Origin: Saccharina japonica
Lineage: Eukaryota; Sar; Phaeophyceae; Laminariales; Laminariaceae
Assembly: GCA_008828725.1 (NCBI GenBank)
Contig: MEHQ01003070.1
Location: 97,857 to 161,856 of the forward strand
Reading direction: 5' to 3'
DNA: 64,000 nt
A program made the position numbers and the translations under genes. Below are positions 45,735 to 60,700 of the stretch, in pieces; position 1 is the first letter of the stretch; each line of letters begins with the position of its first letter. Below the pieces are notes generated by a model. That model had not been told where the DNA came from and searched no databases. It saw only the letters and a program-made list of their open reading frames with translations.

Positions 45735-48700
45735 CTCCGGCCGTGCACGGCTGTAGTTGTATATGTGACCATTGGCCCTCGTATCCCGACAATGCTGTGA
45801 CGGAACCCGTCGAGTGTGTTTAGCGAATGAGCAGACGGTTCTTGTTCCAAACGCGAAACGCCGTGAGGTGTTCGGTAGGTCGCCATGAGGTGTTCGATAG
45901 AGGGGGGGGGGGGGGGGGGGTACGGGGGGTAAAGGCTTAGGCTTAGAAAGAAAGGAATAAATAAACCATCTTCCCCTCGAAATTGCCGATTTATAACCCT
46001 CTTGCCTTAGTGCAGGTGCGGATACAGGTGTGGCCACGCTGTGGGGACAAACTCCTAAGATTAGCACGTTGTCGTTGGTGCAAAACAAGCGAATGGGCCG
46101 AGTTTACCGGTCGGTATCGTGGACAAAAGGCTGATAAAACCCTGACGACAGCCATGGCATTCACCGCTCTTTGCTTTTCTCAGATGTTGTCCGGCTCTGG
46201 ACGTATGGAACGGTAGAGGTACACCGGTTTTTGTCGGAGGCCACTCACTAGAGTATCTCTATACTAATACCAAGTGAAAGCCTGATTAGGACGCATGCTA
46301 CGGTAGAGGTGCACCATGTTATTTCTGAGCTCCTCACACTTAAGGAGCGTCATACCTCACCGAAAAAATGATTTTGGAGGAAAACAAAAGTGCTGCCGGA
46401 TGAGAAATCTGATGACAGAAGTATACTCTGAAACATTATTCGTCACTAAAAAGGAACGTCCGACGGGTTTTGGTTAAGGAGCCCGATCGTTCGGAGAACG
46501 ATTCAGCCAAACAGTGCTACCCCTACCCTAGCACGCGTCTTTGGAAGAACATAAAGGTGCTACGCCGATGAACAATCCCATCACCTAACTTTCCAACGAA
46601 CAATATGGCCACGCACAAAGATGGAAGACTGACGGGTGTGGCTCAAGGAGCCACTTCATGCGAAAGGTACTTGAGCCCGAACGTCCTACCTCTAGCGTAG
46701 CCCGCGTCTCTGGTTTGTTGTTTGCTGCTGCTTGGGGGGGGGGAGCGTATAAAGCTAGAACGTGATTTTCTTCTTGCTGTTGGAAGGATGGAATCAACAA
46801 CCTTGCAGGGAGGGTCGCGACCGTACGAAATGCGTGGCTTGCACGAAGAACGTCAAAGAAAAGCCCGAAGGTCGGCTAATGGTTTCGGAGTTCACAGTAC
46901 GTTGGGAAAGGAGAATGTGTGCGGCGTTCTTGGCCGAACATGCCTTGTAGCTTTCTACTCGTACAATTATTGTTGCAATCCGAAATTTATGCGTCTCCAT
47001 CGTGAATCGGAAGGAATACATGCAATACTGTGAAGAGGTGCAAGGCACAACACCCCGAAACGATTTTGAAAGACAATCCACCTTCAAAAGCTGAACTGCC
47101 CCTGCATCCCATTTTTCAATACTAACGCCCCTGCATCCCATCCGCCAAACTCGCCCCTTTACATGAGGGACGCAGACACGTTCACAGCACGTTTCTAGAG
47201 AACGCTAAACAACAAAAAAAGTCCAGTTGTGCACCCGTACGATGTTCGTCCTTGGCCCGGAAGGGTGGAGGTAATAAGACGTGTGATACTATGGATGGAC
47301 AGGAAAACACCAAAACATGGAACCAAAGCCAACGCTTTCCAAAGAAATGTTACCACGGACTGATGTGTTCATGCAAGGCTCCCACCGCCGGTAGTAACAA
47401 GGACTCGTTAAGCCCCCTCAAGACACGACACCCACAGCACGACTTCGGCATGCTCACGAGACAAAAGATTGAGAAACAAGCGTGAAAACCAAATCGAAAT
47501 CCACTAGGGGTTTCCACAGGTTCACGTTCGCTGACTTCGAAAAACAACCACCTGAAGGGGAGCGGCCAAACTCCAATTAGCTATCGCTTACCTGGTGGGA
47601 AGCTATATGTATGACCACAGTGAATGTAGGGGCATACTCGTAGCTTATCCCGTCATATATACCCAGTCCCTGTGTGGACGTCGCAGTCGTAGAATGTTAC
47701 TGGACCCGGTGCATGTCAGCTACCGCACCTACTATGTATGCATGGCAGCCTACAATTGAGGTGTCTATCCTGGTGGGACGGGTGGTGCATATGCGTTATA
47801 ACTACATCTGCAATATATCAACTACCGCAACTATGTATGTATGCGTAGCCTAGAGCACACGCCCGCTCTTGGGCTAGGCCAGCGTATCCAACTCCTCCTC
47901 CCAAACCGAACAGGCGCTTGCACATCCATCAGCTACGCGTAGCTCTAACTAAACCTCTCTCGTAACCCTCTCGTATATCCCCTGCCCCCCCCCCGTCGGT
48001 TGTATTATATATATAGTTATAGGTGGAGTTGGCGTCGGTTGGCGGCGACGCTATAAAACACGCCTCTCACTGCGAGAACTAGACAACAGGGTGCCGCTTT
48101 ATTTTGGCGGATACCAAGACTGGCGGTCGATTTAAATCAATTGTGCGGGGTGGAGAACCTTTGCTCCGCACGAGGGGAATAATCGTATCACGTAGTGTGT
48201 ATATGGTGAGGCACCAAATAGGCAGTTACATAGTGCTCCTATCGCTGTCTCAGGAAGTGGCCACACCACAAATCAAATTAACTCATTGAAGCTGTTATCC
48301 ATGAGTAAGTCCGCCTGACAAGCGGTTCTTAGTAGGATGCAACTCACCCTGCATGCGACTCACTCAACACCTCACGTTTCGCTTCGCGCTTGGTGTTAGC
48401 TTGGTCTGCCTGGTCGGTGAAAACCCGACACGGGCCGTCCCGGCATTGTAGGGATGCGAGGGTCTATGGTCATACGACTACGGTCAAGTATGAAAATGAA
48501 GTACACCCCCCCCCAGCGCCCAAATATTGGAGGTGTCTCCTTTGTAGATTTCTAGTATTTTTCTGTCGCGTGAGAGGCTGATATGTCAACCACAATATTC
48601 ACCGCTGTGGCTTGACTAGCGGGTCTTCCCTGCACACAAAACGCAAGTCCCTTCCTTCACTATATGGCGGCTCTGCTGTACGCTATCCCGGACTACCGAG

Positions 48701-51700
48701 ATACCGAATGGTCTTAACACCATTCCACTCGTGCGAAACGTTAGGACTACTGCTACGTATAAAGGTGCTCCGTCTTGAAAGTGATGCATTAACAACGGTC
48801 AGATGGCGAAGGTAAGCGACAAACGACCCCTTCGAGGATCTATGGGCGTAAGACTACACCCATGCGTGACATGAACACAACCCCCTCCCCCCAACCCCCT
48901 CTCTCACATACCTATCGCTGACCTGTATACACGTGTATACATTATCGGGCATGGTTCACCAAACAGGTCTGGGAGATTACCCGATGCTGTACGACACCTT
49001 CCTCCGAATGTCGGCAAACTTCATGCTGGAGTGGGTGCTGGGGACCGGGGAGGAGGGCGGCCAGCCCCTCCCCCCCTTCGCCGATTTCCTCGCCGTAAAC
49101 CCTGCGGATGGCGGAGTGTGAGTCTTACGTTTTACTCTGACGTTGCATGCTCAATTTTAGCGGCAGGGGTGACATCTACCAGACACCAAGTATCATTTTT
49201 AAGGCACTTGACCGAAGCAGCGCTATAGCCCTTAGTACCCCAAATCAGGCTTTGGGCAAATGGAAAGCGCAACCCGCTTAATATTATTACCAAGGCCCGA
49301 TTAATAACTTCGGTTTCAATTTCGTTTTTTTGTGGGGAGGTATTGACTCGCGCTGCGATGGAGGTACAGCACGTTTTGGTTGAAACGTTGCGTTCTGGAT
49401 TATCGGTCCCCTTTATACAAAACTCTCGACATGTCATCCCTTGTGTCGGAATAGGCTTCATCGTAAAGTTAAGGCCATGATATTTATCGATTGGGCAACA
49501 CTTTTATGATCCTCGACAATAAGACGTATATGGGTGACGTATAGAGCTCCACAAGGCAGGCGTTTTAGTTCAGACAACATGGTGCACCTCTACCGTGACA
49601 TGCGTCTCTTCGGATACTGATCCCCGTCCGTTAGAAAGGATCTGGCCGAAACTTCTAACACCCTACCTTAGCTCGCGGCTTACTATTTGCTTCGTTGTAC
49701 TCCTTGGGTTTGGGTTCTGTGTTAGTTTCCATTCCGTTTTGTTTTGCGCAACTCCTTGTTCCGTTGGACTTCTTGAGTTTTGGGTACAGGTGTTGTTTTC
49801 ATCCCGTTCTGTTTTCCAAACACGTTTGTGTTTTCGTGTTTGCGTTTCGTTTGTCCTGTTTGGCTGTGGTGTCGTCTGTTATATCGGCTACTGTACATAC
49901 ACAGATATGTATAATATGTTTGTGCCCTATTGTCGGTTGCCGAGAGAATTCCGCGCTGGAAACACCCTCAGGAGAGACGGACAAGCCCAGTGTGGGAGAG
50001 AGAGAGAGAGAGAGTGGTGGGGGGAAAAAGAGAGAGAAGAGAGGGAGGGAGGGAGGGAGGGGGGGAGAGAAAGTCAGGCAATATATGGAGGATAAATGAA
50101 TATCAGTACATAGTCCGCCGGGATAGAGAGGGCGGCGCATCACGTTTTGAGAAAAAAAGAACGCCAGAGGAGGCGGGGGGTGGGGAAAGGCGTTTTGCGG
50201 CGGGGGGAGCAGTCGTCATTTTTTGGGCTCCTCGCTTGACCCCTGTGGCAGTAGTGTCACAGAGACAAAGCCAATGGTAACTTTGGTGTTGTCACACGTC
50301 TACAAGAGGCGTGAGTACCCAGCAGTGTACAGGTACGATTTGAACCAGTCCTTCCTATCAAGCAGTTGCCGTTGCGGTAAAGCGTCGTGTTCTTCTATGC
50401 AGTCCCAGAAGGGCTTTAAGGGGGGGGGCATTAGACGTGTTACCACAGAGGTGCACCGATCATTCTCAGGCGTCCTCGACAGAACTCCAAACTGAGCAAT
50501 CCCACGGTGGGAGTATCACTTTTTGGCTCCATATTTTCTGAACGGTTGAGTTCCTCGCGTGAGTAACCACCGGATACTATTAACATCTTACTGGTATATT
50601 TGTTTTTGGACTACCGCATTGGAAGGTTATGTCGGGTTGCGGGAACGAACGTTTCCGAAGTCATGTTCCGGGTGAGATACTGAGCTCGTCATGTGAGGGG
50701 CTCAGAAAATTCAGCTGCGCCCCTACCGTGGGATGAGTCAACTGTTACCGCGTGCTTCGATACATGTAGCGCGTTTTCGGTTGAATCCATTTCTGAATGA
50801 ACGGGCTTCCTGACCTCCAATCGTCAGAAATTTAAGTATTATGTTGCAACTTATTTATATTTTTTGGTTACTTCGAGACCAGGAGATTGTTCACACGGTG
50901 TCTATCACTTATATCACTTAAATTTCCCTCACCGATAACAGCTTGGGTTTGGGCGAGGTTATAGGGCTCCTCGAGTGCCGCGCCTCGGCAAACACATGGC
51001 GCACCGCGTCTCTGCCAAGTAGGTTTCCCAGAAACATACATTTTAGGGGGAACTTGAAGTGCAACCTTTAACGCAGCACGCGTCGATATACTACGGATAT
51101 ATTGTAGCGAGAAAAACACGAAAATGATTTTTTATATACATATTTTGGATGGTTTCCTCGATTTAGCACCGCCCTGAATATGTCACTTCTATCGCGTAGG
51201 TCGCGTCTACAATCTATTATACCTCACCGGGTAGTCGGCCGTTGTCGAATTTATGTATGGTAAGCTACGATCAAAGGACAGTTCCATCGGCTACAGATGT
51301 TTGAAGGGTCCTAAGATAGGATTGAGGAGCCCGATTGGTTTGAACGGTTTTAGATCGAAAGTATTGATTACCCTGTTTAGTAGCATGGCGAAGAGAGAGG
51401 CAGATATATTATCACAGGTAGCCGATGTCCCACTGGACGACGGGCGTACTAGACGGAAAATCGTCAAGCGAGCACGATTTCACTTTGACTGTTTGAACGA
51501 AACGAAAAATGGATGCGTCTGACGCATACCGTTACCCGCTGCATTTGCTGCTCCCCGTGTATACTGTGTTACATGAACGCTGGTTTGCGATGCGCAACTG
51601 CACTGTTTTATTTAATCATGTCAATTCAAGGGCTTTTGTCCCTAAAGCCGGAGTGTGCCTCCGGTCCTCGCCGACTTCTAACTGTCAGGCCTGTCTACCA

Positions 51701-54700
51701 TTCGAGCTCCCCTCCTCTCCGCTCTCGCATCTACCCTCGTGTTTGGTGCATTTGCGACGCTTTAACGAGGCAGGCTGCTGAAGCTGACCATTGACACTCC
51801 CGTAGCCAACGCGGCGGCGGCAATCGCCCAGGCGGCGAAGGGAGGGGTAACTTCAGAGCAGAAGGCGTCCGTCGAGGTCCTGTCCGCTTCCATCCGCGAG
51901 TCCAAGATGTGGCCCACGTACCTGGAGATGCTCGAGAAGAACAACGTGCGTTGCCGGCGGCCGTGAGCAACCTGCTCGTTATATGAGCTAGAAACTCCGC
52001 GTACTTGTACACCTTTCGAGATGCCGGATGAGACCAACCGACAGACCCGGTCGACCGACCGACCGACCGATCGACCGACCTGCGCACACAGATGTAAACG
52101 GCGGATATATGCGGCCTGCTGCGCAGGCTCCAACCTACACCTGCATCTCTGTTGCCATAGGATTGGTTTACAATACTTAACAGCATTACATTATATTTGT
52201 TGTTGAGTTCGGCGTTCATCGGTCCAAACTCTCTACTACTACCCTGCCGCCCCCGTACCCCCGTTCAATATGCCGGTGCTCTACCACTGCGGCTGCTCTG
52301 TCTCCCCCTTAGGTGCCCATCGAGGACATTGAGCGAACTTTCATGTTCAACACCGGCTTCCAGTCCTGCTCCGCGTTCGCCAAAAACATGGAGGCCGCGA
52401 TAGGCGCCCTCACTCTCTACCCCGACTTCGCAGACGAGCTGCGCCAGGAGGTCGACGGAAAGGCGAGCGTCTGCAAGATGTGCATGATAGCATGAGTTTA
52501 CGGCTGTTCCCATGTTATATTCTAGGATTGCCATGAACCTGGTACCATTAGTGTGGTAGTAGGTAGTATATACACCGATTAGATGTGATGCGCGTACTGT
52601 ACTCGTGCTGATATGGTGCACGAGTGCGTGGCTCGTGTTCAAAGAATCGTTCAAGTATGGTGTTTGTGTGGTTTTGGTTGATTGGAAGATTGGAAGATTA
52701 AGATTGTGCACGGTTCATATTTTTTGTTCCTGGCGTCACATGCAACATTGCACCAAGGGTATTCGTGCATGGCACAAGTGAGCGGTAGGCTTAACGTTTT
52801 CGTTGGGGTGGTATACGTTTGAGTTGTATGATCGATTATCTAGTTGGAAAGTGTGCATGATCGATAGGGTGCGGTAATGGCGTGTTTTGTGTGGCGTGGC
52901 GTAAAATACTGTACCAGGGTACGAACATGCCTGGCATGCGTGATGTACATAATTTTGTATGTTGAGCGAGATCTAGCGTGAGTCGCCATGCTTGACAGAC
53001 ACGGTTTGCTCTGGTAAATCTCGATCCTCCCACCCCTTCCGCCACGCTGATCATCTCCCACGTTCACTGCCGACCTCGAAACCCACCCACCATCGTCACG
53101 ACCTCGATCCACGTCACCACCACTACCGCCACCATCATTGCCAAACTCACTGCAAACGCCACATGAACACCACGACGACGATCACGACCGACGCCGCTTC
53201 CACACCATCACTGCGAACGCACACGGTTGGCGTGAGGCAGGACCTAACCATGAGGGCTGTGTCTGATGTGGAGCAGTTCCCCCTGCTCGACAGCCTTCAC
53301 TGGGAGATCCTTCGCATGTGCCCGACCCCACCATTCTTCTTCAAGGTATGCGCTCCTCCCTCACTCCCCTGGTTCCGCATGTTTCTCCCCGTCCTCCTTC
53401 GCTTCCTTTTCCACCTCCGCTTTTTCCTTTTCCATATTTTACCCCCTTCTGGTGACTATCACAAAACAACTTGGTACCAGTTAAAAAGAGTTTACGAAAT
53501 AATTTATCAGTAGCCTGCTGCACATATGCATCAATATCAAACATGGTGAATAACGTCAAGTACGTAGAGTAGAACTTAATATCCACTACAGTGGTTACGA
53601 CTAGGAAGGAGAGAGAAAAGAAGGGCCAAGACAATTAATGGGATCTAAAAAATAGAAGATGAAATAGCAAGTACACTGACAAGACATCTCCAGCCTAACG
53701 AAGTAATGTATGTGAACCATTGATACCGTGCTATATATGAATGAACACTACTGTACGCTCGTGGGCTCGATCGCCTTTTCTTCCTCTCTCCATGAATCTA
53801 CCGTCGTATGTGGTGGCGGCAATGCTGAAAATCTATCGGTTTAAGCGGGGTAGATTAGAAGGATTAACACGGCCACGCTAAACACTATTGGTGGGCAACA
53901 CCCATTCCAGTTTAAGTCGGCACAAACAGGCCCTCCCTTAAGCCGTGACGAGTCGCACAAGGGTGGCGTCTCATAGGGCAGGCAAGTTTACTCAAATGGA
54001 CATGGGTGAAGTACTGAAGCCACCAGATGTACTACATCCTGCATGAGGACCTATTCAGCCCGCAGTACGCGCGATGGAAGCACCATATATATGATATCAC
54101 ACACAGCTTGCAAATATGAATTTCGACAAAATCCTCGATCCCACACCTGTTGTTGATACTTTTTATGAATAGTACAAGGCAATACTTCCCGCGTCGTCAG
54201 GCTGATGCCCGGCATTGCTCCGTGTGTGCCCGCAAATGTTTGAAACATCGTGAAAATGTAGCTACTGTAGAAGTTAGATCACAAGCCAACACGTAAAAGC
54301 GACAGTACTCCTGAGGCGTGTACACGTGAAAGTGATAACCGCCGATTTAGAACTGCCCCGCTGCCGGACACGAGAGGACGCTAGCTAACAAGCAGTGTGT
54401 CGAACTCACACCTATGATAGCAACGCATCGTCGACCTACTCGTATGTACACGTGGTATACAAACTTCACCACAAGTGCGCACATGTTTTGTGTGAGTTTT
54501 TTTATTCATGTGCAAAATGTGGCCGCGGCGTTAACTGCTGCGGCTGATGTGTACGACAGCACCTGGTATGTACGTAATAGCAGTACTACTACACACCAAT
54601 GCAACATGTGGTATACCGCTGTTTGATGTGTATGTTGCACGTACGATACGAGCACATGCGCTCGCACGAGGTAGACAACGAGTGCTATTGTTCTGGTATA

Positions 54701-57700
54701 GACTGCAGAGCCAGGCGAGAGTCGCACCACCTTCACTACTACTGCACCTGGTGTTTTGCTGCTCATGTACACTACGGTACAGGACACCTATTAATAATAA
54801 GAAACAGGCTAATAAGAAAGCCAGACTGAGATTTGGAGGAAAATAGGAAATTCGGGAGTCGTTATCTTGAAATTAGTGTAGAACGCACCCTGTCTCAAAT
54901 AAGAAATCCAGCCTGGACCAGATTTCCTGTTTCTAATTAGGTGTCCTGTACTGTACTGAAGTACTCCTGAGGTATTGCTACGAATGACTTCTTCTTCCGT
55001 ACCTGGTATGTCCTACTTACAGCAGTTAGCACGTAGTGGTTGGTCACGCGTCGTGCGTGTGCGACAAAAACGGAAAACAAACCAGCAGTTTATCATGGAA
55101 CCTTTCATAGCAACAGTGATATATATATATATATATATCTCCGACGTGAAAGTGAAATCAACATCTCTCTCCATTATTCCCTTATGCGTAGAACGCTTTG
55201 CTAATCTTGCGGGGTTAACATGTTTCGAACGGGGTCAAGAAGCCTTTTCCTTCCTCTTTCGCTTTCGGAGCCCTTTCGCGATACTTGCGTGGCAAACGGC
55301 GGACCCGCCGACTCCCCTTTCGCCACTCGGGCAGATGGTAACATTTTTTTTTTTTTCTGAAACGGCAGTAATAATCACAGGCATACATGCCGACGTCTGG
55401 ACAGTTTGGCATGTTCCTGGGCATTCGCCGGCCGAACTATAGTGAGCAGGCCACCGGGCGGACCCTCTCCAGTTAATGTCGACGGAGGTGTGCACGGTAG
55501 GTAGCGGAAGGAGCAAACGAAAAGGTCCACCTCTCGTCGAGAAGAGTAGAGCCTCAAGGCGCGGAGAACCCTCGAAATTCCAGTGCTGTGACGACAGCAT
55601 ATTGTACTGCAGTAGGTATCACATACGATCATGTCCTCCCCCCATTTCCTGACCTAAATTAAAAAAACAAGCTGTTGACGACGCAACACAACCGATGTGC
55701 CACGCCGTGTGAATTGTGCTGGATATCTTTAGACCTGACTTGCTAGGTTAACCTCGGATAGGTTTACCGGATGCCCCCGAAGTACATACTCTATAAAAAC
55801 ATAACTAATATGAAAAAAAAGTTCGTTTATTGTTTCGACCGTCACCGTGAACCTGAACACTGGGTTTCAACCGCCGCCGCCGCCGCCGTAGATTTATATG
55901 TTGTTTGTTTTTCCGTAATTACCGCCTCGGTGTGTTATCCCGCATCTCTCGTAGGGGGCGAAGATGGATCTGGTCATCCCCACCAGCAACGGCGACAGGT
56001 ACCAGGTAAGCACCGACCATGCCTCGGGGGTATAGGAGATGCAGTGGGGGGTGTATGTCTACGGTATCCTGGACGGTAGCTACGATAGGGCAAGAGAGTT
56101 TTGCCCAAACCTCCTCTAACCGGGGCCCTCAATCCAATTGATGTTGTAAAATATAGGTACCCTTATTTTTTTCCGATGTTATCTGGTTTAGAGTTTCGGA
56201 TTATGATTTTTTGTTTGATTTTTCCAGAATAAAAATGCTTTTCTTTTCCAGAACAAGAGGAACAGTACACGGTAGTGTTTGTAATCAATTTTAAAAAGGG
56301 GTTGCCTTGATTGTTGACTATTGGGGATTTTAGTTGATTGATTAATCGTGATTAGTTGCCTTTTAGGCAAGTTCGTGATTAGGTTAACTTTCCGCAGATC
56401 CGCAGTCATACAAGACGAGCGGATATACAAGACGATTTTTTTGTCCTTAACCAGAGGAACAATACGCGTTTCGTTCTGCTTTTCGCGCCCAAATCTGGAA
56501 CGAGAGCGTGTACTTTGGGCGCTCGTTCTGGATTCTTGAGTTACTCTTTACAACCTAGACCGAACAGGAGGCAAAACAGATATATTTTGATGTTTTAGAG
56601 GGGGCTCTGTGGGCTCTGCTGCTGTAAATCAAACACAGCCACCAACAAACCAAGCACGCCACCTATATGTCAGCAGCTGCATCGGCACAACACCGGCAAG
56701 ACACGCACGCCGCACCTACGACCACGAGGATGCAGGCCCGCTCTCGGAGGTCCGAGTTTGCGCTGGCTCAAGCGCCGATATGGCTCGGGTGGCGGGGGGG
56801 GGGTGCCCTTGGGGGGAACAGCGAAGCATCAACTCGAACTTTACCGAGATGGTCGGCCCTCCAACGATACGAGGCAGAGAGGTCATCATCGACTCCCTCT
56901 GCGGGGGTCGTATCGAGGTTTGAAAGAGTGCTGCGGGCTGAACGACATGCTCACCGCGCGCTGCCATTGTTGTATATCTCACTCGAAGCATGGATTTCAA
57001 ACATGTTTTTGTTCGCGCAACCCGAACGAAACTTTCTATATAATATGTATACGAAGTATATATATTGTGTATAGTGTTAAAACTAATACGCTGACAAAAA
57101 TGGCAGACTAACCGGTAGGTGTCTCACTTAAGGAGCTCGCCACCGGTTGGAAACAATCGCCCCAGAAGAAGGCAAACAATAACTGAAGCCCCTACCTACT
57201 TACCGTGGGATGAGCCGGCGCCGGCACCCTACCGCAGCATGCGAAAGCGGATCTCTTTCTTCGCTTGAGCAGGGGGTTAGTATATGCACCCGCCCACCAA
57301 CATGCTACCCTCGTTTAGTACTGAACTGCAGCACAGAAATATATATATATCATTATATTTAGTACATGGCATATATACCTGACTTTCTAAATCCAAGTAT
57401 ATTGTCCTCAGAATAAAGACAGTGCAACTCCCGGGTGGGCGTTTCGATTTTCAGAAGACGCCCCTGTAATTCCTTTGGCGTGGTTCCTTTGTTATAGGTC
57501 AATGATAGATTTCATGTGGCTTAGTTTCATGGGTCAACACGGTTTTCCTTGTTTGTTTATAACGGTTTTCGCTTTCGGTTTCGGTTTCGGTTTCGGTTAG
57601 TCGATAGGTGCATGCTTTCAAGTGGGCCCATCCCCTAGTTTAGCCTTCGTGTTCGGGCCCATACGGGGTGTTCTGCTTCGGGGCTCCGTCTGTGTTTACT

Positions 57701-60700
57701 CGCGTTAAACATTCAGGTGAGGAAGGGAGACATGCTGTGCTGCCACCACCCTCTGGTCCACATCGACAAGCTCAAGTTCGGCTCCGATGCCAGAGAGTTC
57801 AATCCTAGGCGTTTCGTGGGAAACCCCGGCCTCAAGAAAGATGTGAGAGTCGGGCATACGGTATCAGTTTCTTTGTTTCCCTGTCGCTCGGGTTGTTGCC
57901 GTGGTCGTTATTTGCAGCCAGTGTGTGACTACTGCTCGCGTCATCGAAAGAGTCGTATCCTTTCGAGCGCCGCCCGGATCTCGTTCAAATGCTATTTCCT
58001 CCAGCCACTCACCGCCTCTGAACGTATCGACCACCACCACCTTTTTCAGCACCTGCCGTCGTTCGTGCACTTGGAAATGTCTAACTCGCCGGCCAACCTT
58101 CCCGACAACGTTATCCTCGCACCCACGCACCCACCCACCAACTCACTCAACCACCTGCCAACAAATCCGCCTACTACCAACACACTAACCCCCTCACCCA
58201 CCCCCGCGCCAACCCACCCACGCACCGATCCACCCGCAGACCTACTAACTGACCCATGCATCCTCCCACCAACAAACGAACCCAATCACTCACCCGCCAG
58301 CCAACCGATTTACCCGCAAACCCACACACTCGTCCACCCACCTCCAGCCTACACATCGACCCGCCCGGTCCCTCGCCCACCTGGCCATCGTTTGACGCAC
58401 TAACCGATCCTCCCATCACGGCCCCCCCCACACAAACACCATCATCCAACACACATGTACCCGCCCTTGGACTTGATGATATATGTCACCCACCAACCCC
58501 TCACATACCGGCCTATTAATATCAGCTAACGCTCGCATCAGCACTAACCTCGCCCCCATCTGACTGGCGCTACACGGTATGGTATGGGGTTTCCCCGCTT
58601 GTTTTCACTACCGCGTGTAAATGCACTCGAGCCGAGTTACTATGTGCCTCATACCCAAACCTGATGTTTCAAATGGTGTGTTGGCACAAGGCGGTGCATG
58701 TTCCGATGCGAAAAAGGTGTGATATATTAAGGCTGAAACAAATACGTAGGCGCTCGACCAGGTGGCTGAACGAGCTGCAGAAGAAAGTCACGTAAACGTG
58801 ACCCAACCCTGGGATAGTTAAGGTTCCACCCTTATGAGGCTCTGCTGCAGCACGCCTCTTTCCGCGTAGTTGACGTATAGTGGTTTGAGCCTCGACACAC
58901 GATCTCGTGGACCAGATATCCACCGTATACATCGTGGAATACACGAGAATCAGTTGAAACAAACAATAACCTTTTATCATAAAACACGTCAAACGCCAAT
59001 TTCAAACACGTACCGGGTATGTAGCCCCTCAGTTGCTATGGCTGAGACGGAGCCCCCGTCCGTAATATGTTTTTTGTTTTCCCTCAAAAGGTTCGGTCGA
59101 CCCCCTAACCGTGAAGCCGGCTCGTCCAACAATGCCCAGTCCCATCCCGTGCCGCCCTTGTTTTCCCTGATTCCCTGCTTTATGACAACCCAACGTGCTC
59201 CGTCCCGGACTTGTAGATATGCGAGGGTCCATGGACATAACACCACGGACATGCAAGACATAAATACGCCTCCCCCGACCAGCTCCGTCCCGACATTGTA
59301 TAGACACGAGGGTCTCGTTTCACACGAAACGACTACCGCATAAATATGAAGTCCACCCCCCCGTACATGGCCGCCGCCTCCACCGCTCGCCCGTGAACTC
59401 CTGATCTTGTCGGTTGTCTTTTTGGAAGGTATTCGCCTTTGCTTTCGCTGATCCAGCCAACGTGAAGGCTGTCGATGACAAACCGTGGGGCTGCCCCGCG
59501 CACTCTATCGGCGTCCTGGAAGGAATCGTGAAGGTTTTCTACGGACGGTGAGTTGCATTATCATGGGGGTTTCATGCGAAGGGACAGGAGGGAGCGTCTA
59601 GTTATTTTCGAGGGCTCAACTCGCGTGTGGGGGGCATTGTGTACCTCACGCAAAGCTGACTCATGGGCACACTGCTGTGTAGGTGGAGTGCCACGATCAG
59701 CGCCGCCATAGGACTAGCTGCAAACAAGTACGATGGTGCCGAAACACACAGCATAACAGGTCGTTCGTCTTTAGGGGAAGCCCGTCAGACCAAGGCCTCC
59801 GAATAAGGGTGGTGCTTGACACATGCTGAGTGAGGCAGAGCTGTCCAGTTTGTGTTTCTGAGATTCCTCCCTTGGGGAGCTCTAAACTACTCTGTATTTT
59901 TAGTATGGCATTCGTACCATTTGTACGTCACCCAAAGAAAACTGATTATCGAGGGGAAAACAAATTAGCGCAACCCCACAGTAGCGGTACCCCTTTTTAG
60001 CTCAATATTTTCTGACCGGTTGAGCTCCTCACGTTAGCAACCACCGGATACTATTGTTTTTTTACTGGTAGGTATATTTTCCGACTACCGCATTGGGAGG
60101 TTTGGTCGGGTTGCGCGAACAAATGTTTCCGAAGTCATGTTTTGGGTAAGATAATAGGCTCTTCACGTCAGGAGCTCAGAAACTTCTGCTGCACCCCTAC
60201 CGTCCGCGGGATGAGAATTTATTCCCATGAATTAGCAGTTCCATGGCCTCCAGGTACACACAACGGAATGGTCCAAAACAAAACTGATCTTCCGATGAGT
60301 TCGGGGTTTAGGTGCACCGTCAGTCACGAAACGGTTTTACGTACAAAAATGCTACTCCTATATCGCAGCACGCATCATCTTATTTGATCATCTCCTAGCA
60401 TAAGCTGGTCCATAGCTCACTCTAACCATGACTCCGAAGAAGTTGTTTTGATTGAAAAAAACGGCCAAGGCCTTTTCACGAGCTAAAGTCTTAAAAACAA
60501 ACGTGTACTGGTAAAAACGTGTCTCACGACAAAACAGGAACGTTTTCCCCTGAGGAGCCTAACTGGGCAGCAAACAATATATTTCCATGAAGACGGCGGC
60601 TACCGTGGGGGATGCGTGCACGGCCAACACATGTTTCGCCATGACCGTGCTACTCCAATGGTACATAGTACGCGTAACTTTGCGGGAACAGCGGAGGGGG

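Larger units (their letters stand above)
45644..48966 (+). other. Gene B intron 2
   Basis: 3323 bp, GT-AG. Contains the poly(G) tract, two C-rep copies and an M3; 46560-46715 has degraded M3-like sequence (CTACCTCTAGCGTAGCCCGC). 46730-48010 shows nothing I recognise beyond short TA-rich patches. Confidence 0.75.
49118..51773 (+). other. Gene B intron 3
   Basis: 2656 bp, GT-AG. Holds an M3-like element, a GA-rich tract (49996-50085) and an F4 repeat. An 89-codon open frame at 51253-51522 has no recognisable domain. Confidence 0.75.
53346..55954 (+). other. Gene B intron 6
   Basis: 2609 bp, GT-AG. Contains an S1 fragment at 53588-53650, an M1 MITE and a short AT run at 55119-55138; 53660-54770 and 55140-55950 show nothing I recognise. 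Confidence 0.75.

Noticed and set aside
45565..46088. Poly-Pro, poly-Gly open frames at the G run
   Set aside because: Artefact of the homopolymer.
51253..51522. 89-codon open frame in gene B intron 3
   Set aside because: No recognisable domain, not present in gene A, and length is unremarkable for non-coding DNA.
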